A DNA stretch of 11,316 nucleotides from Deltaproteobacteria bacterium (GTDB taxonomy: Bacteria > Myxococcota_A > UBA9160 > SMWR01). Location: the NCBI GenBank assembly GCA_019313605.1, contig JAFDAW010000070.1:1-11316 (forward strand). Reading direction: 5' to 3'. The position numbers and the translations under genes are program-made. Positions 5,988-11,316 of this stretch are shown here, piece by piece (position 1 is the stretch's first letter; each line of letters opens with the position of its first letter). Below the pieces are notes generated by a model, which did not search any database, was not told the origin of the DNA, and saw nothing but the letters and a program-made list of their open reading frames with translations.

Positions 5988-6787
5988 TCGCTGCACGAGT
6001 AGGAGAGCAGACGAGCGCGCGCACCGCTTCCCGCGGACTTTCGGAGCGCGTTTGCGACGAATTGGCGGCCCCGATCGACGGCATCTTCGAGCGCCGCACC
6101 GAGCGCGAGCTGAGCGGCGATCGCCGAAGACAGTGCGCAGCCAGTCCCGTGGAATGGACCACCTTCGACCCGCTCACCCTCGAGCCAGCGCAGCGAAACG
6201 CTGCCGCCGTCTCGCACCGCGAGCAGATCGCGGGGCGGACCGTCGCGGTGCCCTCCTTTGACGAGTGCGGCTCGGGCGCCGAACTCCGACACCAGCACGG
6301 AGGCGGCGGCCTGGGTGCCTTCTTCGGTGGATGTATCGCACTCGGTCAGCGAGGCGGCTTCCTCAAGATTGGGAGTGACGAGTGCGGCGCTCCCGATCAA
6401 CGATTGGAGGACGCCCCATGCGCGGCGTTCGAGCAGCGCCGTTCCATCACTCGCCGCCAGTACCGGATCGATCACGATCGGAACCGCACTCGATGCGGAC
6501 AGGAATGGGGCGAGCGCGAGCTGCACGTTGCGCACCACATCGTCTGAGGCGAGCGCACCGATCTTGATCGCGTCCGGGGTCAGATCCCTCAACAACACGC
6601 GCAACTGCTCGAGCACGACTGAGGGAAAAGCGGGCAGTACCTGATGGACCTTGGCGGTGTCCTGAACGGTGATCGCAGTGACCACCCCAGCCCCGTGAAC
6701 TCCCATCGCGCGAAAGACCTGGAGATCTGCCTGAAGGCCAGCGCCTCCGGTCGGATCCGATCCCGCGATGCTGAGTGCGACCTTCAT
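5984..6787 (-). CDS. thiD: Hydroxymethylpyrimidine / phosphomethylpyrimidine kinase
   Basis: ThiD phosphorylates HMP and then HMP-phosphate to HMP-pyrophosphate, the pyrimidine half of thiamine, in the cytoplasm. The 267 aa length equals the E. coli enzyme (266). Ribokinase-family motifs appear in order: Ile-Ala-Gly-Ser-Asp-Pro-Thr-Gly-Gly-Ala-Gly-Leu-Gln-Ala-Asp (7-21), Thr-Ala-Ile-Thr-Val-Gln-Asp-Thr (37-44), Val-Ile-Asp-Pro-Val (105-109), Thr-Pro-Asn-Leu-Glu-Glu-Ala (138-144), Val-Lys-Gly-Gly-His (176-180) and the anion-hole loop His-Gly-Thr-Gly-Cys-Ala-Leu-Ser (213-220; catalytic Cys217). The ATG at 6785-6787 has only a weak GGCTGG upstream. No other thiamine gene lies nearby and no TPP riboswitch is apparent in the 26-base gap. 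Its TAA shares bases with the mpl TAG in a convergent four-base overlap. A pyridoxal-kinase-like paralogue is possible but less likely. Confidence 0.94.
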   Translation of the reverse strand: MKVALSIAGSDPTGGAGLQADLQVFRAMGVHGAGVVTAITVQDTAKVHQVLPAFPSVVLEQLRVLLRDLTPDAIKIGALASDDVVRNVQLALAPFLSASSAVPIVIDPVLAASDGTALLERRAWGVLQSLIGSAALVTPNLEEAASLTECDTSTEEGTQAAASVLVSEFGARAALVKGGHRDGPPRDLLAVRDGGSVSLRWLEGERVEGGPFHGTGCALSSAIAAQLALGAALEDAVDRGRQFVANALRKSAGSGARARLLSYSCSD

Positions 6788-6813
6788 CGCCAGCCATGGT
6801 AAGGTGAACCCCC

Positions 6814-7611
6814 GTGATGCGCATCATCTATCGACAATCCGGAATCGATCGCCGACTTTCGCCGCGTTGCGGCCCGTGGGCGCGCACCAGCGAGCGACCG
6901 TTCGCGCATGGACTCGCTCGGGTGCTGATCGGCCTCGCACTGCCCGCGATCATCGCCCTGCCGGCCGCGGCGGAGAAGAACAAGACCACCCAGAAGCCCG
7001 TGGATTCATCGTGGTACGCGCAGATCTTTGCGCGAAGTGACACCGGAGTGAACGTCACCCATATGTGGTCGTTGAAATCCAAGTTTCGCGCAGAAACCGT
7101 CGCCCGGGGCCACAAGGTCGTCACGATCGTGCGAGGCGACACCTACTACGTCTACGACGATCTCACGATGTCCGGGATCGCCATTCGCCGCGCACCCGCA
7201 GCCATGGCCGCAGATTCCCGAAATCCCCGACCGTTCGGGAACGAAGCCCAGATTCTGATCGAAGAGGGCGGCGAAAAGATCCGCGAAGAAACCATCGTGG
7301 GACAGCGCGCCGACGTCTACCAGATCACCGACGGCGACGGCCGGCGGATGGTCTGGGTGACCCAGGACGATCGACGACTGCCGATACGCGTCGAAGTCTT
7401 CGGTCGCAAATCGGGATCTACGCGATACAAGGAATACGTCGACTGGGTGGTTGGGCTCCCGCTCACCGACGCGTTCTTCGAGCCCGCCCCCGGCGTCCAA
7501 CTCGAACGCTTCGAATTCGACGAGTACATCGCGAAGACGATCGAGAGAGACCCCGTGGTCGCAATCCCGATCCTCTACGGCGAACTGCTACACGGCCGCA
7601 CGCCGCACTAG
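6814..7611 (+). CDS. Exported protein of unknown function, possible LolA/LppX-like beta-sheet fold
   Basis: This is a 265 aa protein with a putative Sec signal. A long, Arg-rich N-region (residues 1-33) is followed by a hydrophobic segment (34-53, ending Leu-Pro-Ala-Ala-Ala), with a predicted cleavage after Ala53 before Glu-Lys-Asn. There is no lipobox Cys. The mature part is rich in beta-strand patterns: Lys-Ser-Lys-Phe-Arg-Ala-Glu (88-94), Lys-Val-Val-Thr-Ile-Val-Arg-Gly-Asp (101-109), Val-Trp-Val-Thr-Gln-Asp-Asp-Arg-Arg-Leu-Pro-Ile-Arg-Val-Glu (180-194), then Tyr-Lys-Glu-Tyr-Val-Asp-Trp and Phe-Phe-Glu-Pro-Ala-Pro-Gly-Val (221-228). Alternating strands followed by 'leading to Pro-Ile-Arg' and 'Phe-Phe-Glu-x-Pro' resemble periplasmic lipoprotein-carrier-like (LolA/LppX, outer-membrane lipoprotein-sorting) proteins; this is fold-level resemblance, not a family match. 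GTG (6814) or the next codon ATG (6817) can start it; AAGGTG at 6801-6806 is the likely ribosome binding site. The stop abuts a repeat array. Confidence 0.72.
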   Translation: MMRIIYRQSGIDRRLSPRCGPWARTSERPFAHGLARVLIGLALPAIIALPAAAEKNKTTQKPVDSSWYAQIFARSDTGVNVTHMWSLKSKFRAETVARGHKVVTIVRGDTYYVYDDLTMSGIAIRRAPAAMAADSRNPRPFGNEAQILIEEGGEKIREETIVGQRADVYQITDGDGRRMVWVTQDDRRLPIRVEVFGRKSGSTRYKEYVDWVVGLPLTDAFFEPAPGVQLERFEFDEYIAKTIERDPVVAIPILYGELLHGRTPH

Positions 7612-7799
7612 CTGGCGAATCCTACGGATTCGCTTGCAGCGTCAGTCGACCCGAGATTCGGGTCAACCTCCTGGCTGGCGAATCCTACGGATTCGCTTGC
7701 GGCGTCAGTCGACCCGAGATTCGGGTCAACCTCCTGGCTGGCGAATCCTGCGGATTCGCTTGCGGCGTCCGCTGACCCGAGATTCGGGGCGGCCTACTC
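7611..7799. repeat. Three tandem 63-bp units, each with two short inverted repeats
   Basis: Units run 7611-7673, 7674-7736 and 7737-7799. Copies 1 and 2 differ at one base (A7638 versus G7701); copy 3 differs from copy 2 at nine positions, mostly in its second half. Each unit holds inverted repeat A, GCGAATCC and its complement around a 3-base loop (7615-7633, 7678-7696, 7741-7759), and inverted repeat B, GACCCGA and its complement around GAT (7648-7664, 7711-7727; weakened in copy 3 at 7774-7790). In copy 3 the loop of A changes from TAC to TGC while both arms are kept. The array fills the gap between the convergent exported-protein gene and mrp. There are no T-runs, so these are not standard intrinsic terminators, but they could act as bidirectional 3'-end or stability elements. 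A 63-base period keeps one frame open, but no start or ribosome binding site supports a peptide. Confidence 0.92.
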
Positions 7800-7805
7800 G
7801 TTCGA

Positions 7806-8903
7806 TCAGGTCACCCAGGTGATGTTCGCGTCTGCAATCGCGGGGGTTCGATCCGCGAGTACGGCGAGCTTGCGCGCGATCGTTCCCGCCAATTCCCGGA
7901 AGACCTTCGCGGCCGCCGAGTCCGCGACCTGCACGACGATCGGAACACCCGCATCGCCGCCCTCGACGATTCGCGGGTCGATCGGAATCTCTCCGAGGAA
8001 GGGCACGTCGAGTTCCTCGGCGGTGCGCTGCCCGCCGCCTTTTCCGAAGATGTAGTACTTGCGATCCGGCAGATCCGGCGGTGTGAAGTACGACATGTTC
8101 TCGATGATTCCGAGCACCGGAACCTCGACGCTCTGGAACATCTTCAGACCCTTCCGCGCATCGATCAGAGAAAGATCGTTCGCCGTCGTCACGATGATCG
8201 CTCCGCCGAGCGGCGCCTGTTGGGTCAGCGTGAGCGCGGCGTCACCCGTGCCGGGCGGCATGTCGATGACCAGATAGTCGAGCTCTCCCCAGTCGACGTC
8301 CGTCAGAAATTGCTTGATGAGCCCGTGCACCATCGGCCCACGCCAGATGACCGGCGAGTCGTCGTCCACCAGGAAACCCATCGACATCACCTTCATGCCG
8401 TGTGCGACATGCGGCACGATTTGCTTGCCGCGCACTTCCGGGCGACCACGCGCCCCGGTGAGCAGCGGTATTGACGGACCGTAGACGTCCGCATCGAGCA
8501 CTCCGACCGTGGCGCCCAAGTCGCGAAGCGCAAGCGCGAGATTGATCGCGGTCGTGCTCTTGCCGACACCGCCCTTTCCCGACGCCACCGCAATCGTGTT
8601 CTTGACGCCGGGGAGCACATCGGCCGACGTAGCGCCAAAATCCCGACCGCGCGTATTGGCCGTCATCGTCACTTCGACTTCGCTGACGCCCTCCAGCGCG
8701 AGAACCCGCTCGCGCGCCGCGCGCTCGAATTCCGCCTTGACGGGACAGGCCGGCGTCGTCAGCTCGATCGAAAAGGAAACCTTGGATCCATCGATCCGAA
8801 GCTCTTTGATGAAGCCGAGCTCGACGATGCTCTTGTTGAAATCGGGATCCATGATTGGGCGCAGCGCGCCCAGGACGTCGCTCTCGCTGACCTGGGGGGG
8901 CAT
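7806..8903 (-). CDS. mrp: Mrp/ApbC-family iron-sulfur cluster carrier ATPase (form without C-terminal CxxC)
   Basis: Mrp/ApbC/Nbp35 proteins are cytosolic P-loop ATPases that hold and transfer Fe-S clusters to apo-enzymes. The 365 aa protein has an N-terminal MIP18-type (DUF59) domain at about 5-85 with Ile-Met-Asp-Pro-Asp-Phe (17-22) and Thr-Pro-Ala-Cys-Pro (50-54). The ATPase domain carries the deviant Walker A Gly-Lys-Gly-Gly-Val-Gly-Lys-Ser-Thr (109-117), Leu-Asp-Ala-Asp-Val-Tyr-Gly-Pro-Ser (136-144), Ile-Asp-Met-Pro-Pro-Gly-Thr-Gly-Asp (213-221) and Glu-Asn-Met-Ser-Tyr-Phe (268-273). Where many members have a CxxC after Met-Ser-Tyr-Phe, this one reads Thr-Pro-Pro-Asp-Leu-Pro-Asp-Arg-Lys-Tyr-Tyr-Ile-Phe-Gly; Cys53 is its only cysteine. 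The reading frame stays open far upstream across antisense prpE, but the ATG at 8901-8903 with GAGGA six bases before it and the domain start fix this N-terminus. Confidence 0.93.
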   Translation of the reverse strand: MPPQVSESDVLGALRPIMDPDFNKSIVELGFIKELRIDGSKVSFSIELTTPACPVKAEFERAARERVLALEGVSEVEVTMTANTRGRDFGATSADVLPGVKNTIAVASGKGGVGKSTTAINLALALRDLGATVGVLDADVYGPSIPLLTGARGRPEVRGKQIVPHVAHGMKVMSMGFLVDDDSPVIWRGPMVHGLIKQFLTDVDWGELDYLVIDMPPGTGDAALTLTQQAPLGGAIIVTTANDLSLIDARKGLKMFQSVEVPVLGIIENMSYFTPPDLPDRKYYIFGKGGGQRTAEELDVPFLGEIPIDPRIVEGGDAGVPIVVQVADSAAAKVFRELAGTIARKLAVLADRTPAIADANITWVT

Positions 8904-8909
8904 GAATGT

Positions 8910-8914
8910 TCCTC
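8910..8914 (-). promoter_or_regulatory. Ribosome binding site deciding the mrp start
   Basis: On the minus strand GAGGA lies six bases before the ATG at 8901-8903. It distinguishes the real start from the much longer open frame that continues antisense through prpE up to about 9869. Confidence 0.7.
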
Positions 8915-8985
8915 GCGGGTGTTCGTGGGCCTGTGGACATGAGTACTCAGAGGCCGGGGAGACTAGCTCATCTGGGGCGAGCGGA

Positions 8986-8991
8986 TATATT
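8986..8991 (+). promoter_or_regulatory. Possible -10 box for prpE, implying a leaderless or near-leaderless transcript
   Basis: TATATT (8986-8991) is the only AT-rich hexamer in the 96-base divergent gap and matches the sigma-70 -10 consensus in five of six positions. Transcription would begin about seven bases after it, at roughly 8998-9000, which is the prpE GTG itself. prpE has no clear Shine-Dalgarno at normal distance. No good -35 was found. The reverse complement is also AT-rich and could serve mrp instead. Confidence 0.3.
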
Positions 8992-8999
8992 GCCTGACC

Positions 9000-10901
9000 G
9001 TGACCGACTCCTACGACGACGCTTATCGCCAATCGCTCGAGAACCCCCAGCGATTCTGGGCGATCGCCTCCCAGGACATCGAGTGGGTGCGCAGGCCGCG
9101 GGCGGTGATCGACGATTCGACGCCCCCGAAGATCCGCTGGTTTCCGGGCGCCGTGCTCAACACCTGCTTCAATGCCGTCGATCTCCACGTGCTCGCGGGG
9201 CGCGGCGACCAGGCCGCGCTGATCTACGACAGCCCGGTCACCGGGACGGCTCGCAGCTTCAGCTATTCGGAACTCCAGGATGAGATTTCCCGCACAGCCG
9301 GTGCGCTGGCCTCCCTCGGCGTCGAGCGGGGAGACCGCGTGCTGCTCTACATGCCGATGATTCCCGAGGCGGTGATCGGGATGCTCGCGACGGCGCGCCT
9401 CGGCGCGATTCACTCCGTGGTCTTCGGCGGATTCGCGGCAAGCGAGCTCGCCCAGCGCATCCAGCACTCTGAGCCGAAAGTCATTCTCACCGCGAGTTGC
9501 GGAATCGAACCCGGCCGCGTCGTCTCCTATCTGCCACTTCTGGAGAGCGCGCTCGAAAAGGTGAGCATGAAACCCGCCCACTGCGTCGTGGTGAATCGAC
9601 CCGAACAGACGGTAACGCTGCGTGCGGGCCGCGATCTCGATTGGGAGGAGATCACCCAATCGGCGAAACCCCACCCGTGCGTTCCCGTGCAAGCCAGCGA
9701 ACCGCTCTACATCCTCTACACCTCGGGCACCACGGGCACACCCAAGGGCGTCGTGCGCGACAACGGCGGCCACGCCGTCGCCCTCAAGTGGAGCATGCAG
9801 AACATCTACGCGATGAAGGCCGGCGATGTCTTCTGGGCGGCTTCCGACATCGGCTGGGTGGTCGGGCACTCGTACATCGTCTACGCGCCGCTGTTGATGG
9901 GCTGCACGACGGTCCTCTACGAAGGCAAGCCCGTCGGGACACCCGATGCGAGCGCGTTCTGGCGCGTGATTTCAGAGCACCGCGTCAACGCACTCTTCAC
10001 CGCGCCGACCGCGATGCGCGCGATCAAGCGCGAGGATCCCGCGGCAGAACTGACGCAGAACTTCGACCTCTCGAGCCTGCGCGCGCTGTTTCTCGCGGGC
10101 GAACGAGCGGACTCGGATACGGTGGCCTGGTGCGAGCGCGCGCTCGGTGTGCCGGTGATCGACCACTGGTGGCAAACCGAAACCGGCTGGGCGATCGCGG
10201 CCAATTGCATGGGGTTGACACCGCTGCCCATCAAACGCGGCTCGCCGACGAAGCCTGTCCCGGGTTACGACGTGCACGTGCTCGACGATGAAGGGCGTGA
10301 AGTCGGGCCCGGCGAGACCGGGCACATTGTCATCAAGCGGCCGCTGCCGCCGGGATGTCTATCGACGCTCTGGAATAACGACGCGGGTTTCGAGCGCGCC
10401 TACCTCGACCGATTCCCCGGCTACTACCAGACCGCGGATGCGGGGCATTTCGACGAGGACGGCTACCTCTGGGTCATGGGCAGAACCGACGACGTCATCA
10501 ATGTCGCGGGCCATCGACTCTCGACGGGCGCAATCGAGGAGGTCATCGCCCACCACCCCGATGTCGCGGAGTGTGCGGTGATCGGAGTGAAGGATTCGAT
10601 CAAGGGCGAGCTGCCACTGGCCTTCCTCGTCCTCAACGCGGGCGTCGACGCGGATCCAGAGATTCTCGTAACGGATGTGGTCGCGCGCGTGCGCGAACAA
10701 ATCGGTCCGGTCGCAGCCTTCAAGCAAGCGTGTGTGGTGGCACAGCTTCCGAAGACCCGATCGGGCAAGATCCTGCGCGGTACGATGCGAAAAATTGCGG
10801 ACTCCGAGGCGTATCGGACTCCGGCGACGATCGACAATCCCGGTTCACTGGACGAAATACGCAGCGCACTCGAAGCCCTGGGTTACGCGAAGCCAAGCTG
10901 A
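9000..10901 (+). CDS. prpE: Propionate--CoA ligase (short-chain acyl-CoA synthetase, PrpE/ACSS3 type)
   Basis: This ANL-superfamily enzyme activates propionate (possibly also acetate or butyrate) to its CoA ester via an acyl-adenylate in the cytoplasm. The 633 aa length fits PrpE (628 in E. coli) rather than longer Acs (about 650). The ACAS N-domain (about 5-60) opens with the PrpE-like Tyr-x-x-Ser-x-x-x-Pro-x-x-Phe-Trp pattern. The ATP loop is Tyr-Thr-Ser-Gly-Thr-Thr-Gly-Thr-Pro-Lys-Gly (240-250). Gly-Trp-Val-Val-Gly-His-Ser-Tyr-Ile-Val-Tyr-Ala-Pro-Leu-Leu (285-299) and Asp-His-Trp-Trp-Gln-Thr-Glu-Thr-Gly-Trp (388-397) line the substrate region. The hinge is Gly-Arg-Thr-Asp-Asp-Val-Ile-Asn-Val-Ala-Gly-His-Arg (494-506). 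Pro-Lys-Thr-Arg-Ser-Gly-Lys (584-590) supplies the catalytic Lys590, the usual acetylation-regulated residue. GTG start; no 2-methylcitrate or methylmalonyl genes lie in the window. Substrate is inferred from overall resemblance to PrpE/ACSS3, not from pocket residues. Confidence 0.92.
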   Translation: MTDSYDDAYRQSLENPQRFWAIASQDIEWVRRPRAVIDDSTPPKIRWFPGAVLNTCFNAVDLHVLAGRGDQAALIYDSPVTGTARSFSYSELQDEISRTAGALASLGVERGDRVLLYMPMIPEAVIGMLATARLGAIHSVVFGGFAASELAQRIQHSEPKVILTASCGIEPGRVVSYLPLLESALEKVSMKPAHCVVVNRPEQTVTLRAGRDLDWEEITQSAKPHPCVPVQASEPLYILYTSGTTGTPKGVVRDNGGHAVALKWSMQNIYAMKAGDVFWAASDIGWVVGHSYIVYAPLLMGCTTVLYEGKPVGTPDASAFWRVISEHRVNALFTAPTAMRAIKREDPAAELTQNFDLSSLRALFLAGERADSDTVAWCERALGVPVIDHWWQTETGWAIAANCMGLTPLPIKRGSPTKPVPGYDVHVLDDEGREVGPGETGHIVIKRPLPPGCLSTLWNNDAGFERAYLDRFPGYYQTADAGHFDEDGYLWVMGRTDDVINVAGHRLSTGAIEEVIAHHPDVAECAVIGVKDSIKGELPLAFLVLNAGVDADPEILVTDVVARVREQIGPVAAFKQACVVAQLPKTRSGKILRGTMRKIADSEAYRTPATIDNPGSLDEIRSALEALGYAKPS

Positions 10902-10985
10902 GAACGAGTCGAGAACAGTGGCTCGCTGACACCCTGCCGTACGACATCGCGAAGAGATCGGCCTCGGCGTGGCAATCGCGCCCGA

Positions 10986-11316
10986 TCAGCCCTGGGTCGA
11001 TCGCTCTCCGACACCCTGGAGGATCAGCAGGTGCGGTTCGGGAATCGGAGTGGCTTTCAGGGTCTTCAGCAGAACGCCTTCGAAGGATCGCCTCGGCATG
11101 CTGATCAGCTGATAGCCACCGGCTTGCGGCAAATCGAACACGCCGTAGGTAACGGAGACCAATTCACCGACTTCGTCGATCGCCCAGGCCCAGCAGATGT
11201 CTGACACCCCGCCTTCGTCGAACGTGCAGCGATCGTCATCCACTCCGATCGGGAAGCGCTCTTCGAGCACCAACTCGCCACTCGGGAGCTGCATGAAGGA
11301 CGCGAGACCGCTGATC
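10986..11316 (-). CDS. Unrecognised protein, C-terminal part (gene continues beyond the window)
   Basis: The frame is open from the right edge of the window to a TGA at 10986-10988, giving 109 visible residues. An internal Met (codon at 11292-11294) is not preceded by a Shine-Dalgarno, so the start probably lies outside. The visible part is acidic and rich in hydrophobic strand-like patterns, such as Gly-Glu-Leu-Val-Leu-Glu-Glu-Arg-Phe-Pro-Ile, Asp-Ile-Cys-Trp-Ala-Trp-Ala-Ile-Asp and Leu-Val-Ser-Val-Thr-Tyr-Gly-Val-Phe, with two cysteines. The C-terminus reads Pro-Ile-Pro-Glu-Pro-His-Leu-Leu-Ile-Leu-Gln-Gly-Val-Gly and then a polar end. That recalls the start of a PEP-CTERM exosortase tail but lacks the full membrane helix and the Arg cluster. 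I do not recognise the family. It converges on prpE across an 84-base gap with no clear terminator. Confidence 0.6.
   Translation of the reverse strand, partial: ISGLASFMQLPSGELVLEERFPIGVDDDRCTFDEGGVSDICWAWAIDEVGELVSVTYGVFDLPQAGGYQLISMPRRSFEGVLLKTLKATPIPEPHLLILQGVGERSTQG

Noticed and set aside
6788..6813. TPP riboswitch upstream of thiD
   Set aside because: Only 26 bases separate thiD from the divergent gene, with no THI-box sequence visible. An aptamer would have to lie inside the neighbouring coding region.
7611..7799. CRISPR array interpretation of the tandem repeats
   Set aside because: Copies are directly adjacent with a constant 63-base period and no unique spacers, and no cas gene is nearby.
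8904..9869. Open minus-strand frame extending mrp to 687 aa
   Set aside because: The added part is antisense to prpE, low in recognisable domains and rich in shadow-type residues. The ATG at 8901-8903 has a good ribosome binding site and begins exactly at the expected MIP18-type domain.
10905..10925. Weak hairpin after prpE as a terminator
   Set aside because: Six pairs including one G-T, a nine-base loop and no T-run; not distinguishable from chance.

Overview
The window is an 11.3 kb piece of a high-GC chromosome from what looks like a diderm (Gram-negative) bacterium. The evidence is an Mpl murein-peptide ligase next to a cytoplasmic LD-carboxypeptidase, an exported protein with a possible LolA/LppX-like fold, and bacterial-type bS18 and bL9. 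A deltaproteobacterium-like lineage (Myxococcota, Desulfobacterota or Binatota type) would fit, but that is inference: no rRNA or other phylogenetic marker was compared. GTG starts are unusually common here, used by dnaB, ldcA, the beta-lactamase-family gene, mpl, prpE and possibly the exported protein. No mobile element, CRISPR array or tRNA was seen. Coding density is very high, and no gene-free stretch exceeds about 200 bases.

Left block (1-5987, all + strand). The window opens on the last codons of a gene that is probably rpsF. It overlaps rpsR (bS18) by ATGA, followed by rplI (bL9) and dnaB (replicative helicase), a widely conserved ribosomal/replication cluster. The strand then continues without a break into ldcA (LD-carboxypeptidase, starting on the base after the dnaB stop), a beta-lactamase-fold serine hydrolase without signal peptide, and mpl (UDP-MurNAc-tripeptide ligase, one base after the previous stop). 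LdcA trims recovered murein tetrapeptides to tripeptides and Mpl re-attaches the tripeptide to UDP-MurNAc. The hydrolase between them is therefore a good candidate for a third, cytosolic muropeptide-processing step.

Middle block (5984-7805). thiD (thiamine-pyrimidine kinase) lies on the - strand and shares its stop bases with mpl. Only 26 bp from its start, on the + strand, is a gene for an exported protein of suspected LolA/LppX-like fold. Its 3' end runs directly into three tandem copies of a 63-bp unit. Each unit carries two short inverted repeats, which are perfect in the first two copies, and the array fills the gap before the convergent mrp gene. It is the most distinctive non-coding feature of the window.

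Right block (7806-11316). mrp/apbC (an Fe-S carrier P-loop ATPase of the type lacking the C-terminal CxxC) is on the - strand and diverges from prpE (propionate/short-chain acyl-CoA synthetase, + strand), which may be transcribed as a leaderless message. The window ends in the 3' part of an unrecognised - strand gene whose C-terminus has a Pro-Glu-Pro followed by a short hydrophobic run. I see no clear new defence or mobile system. The items best worth following up are the murein-recycling trio, the hairpin repeat array and several unusual protein details.
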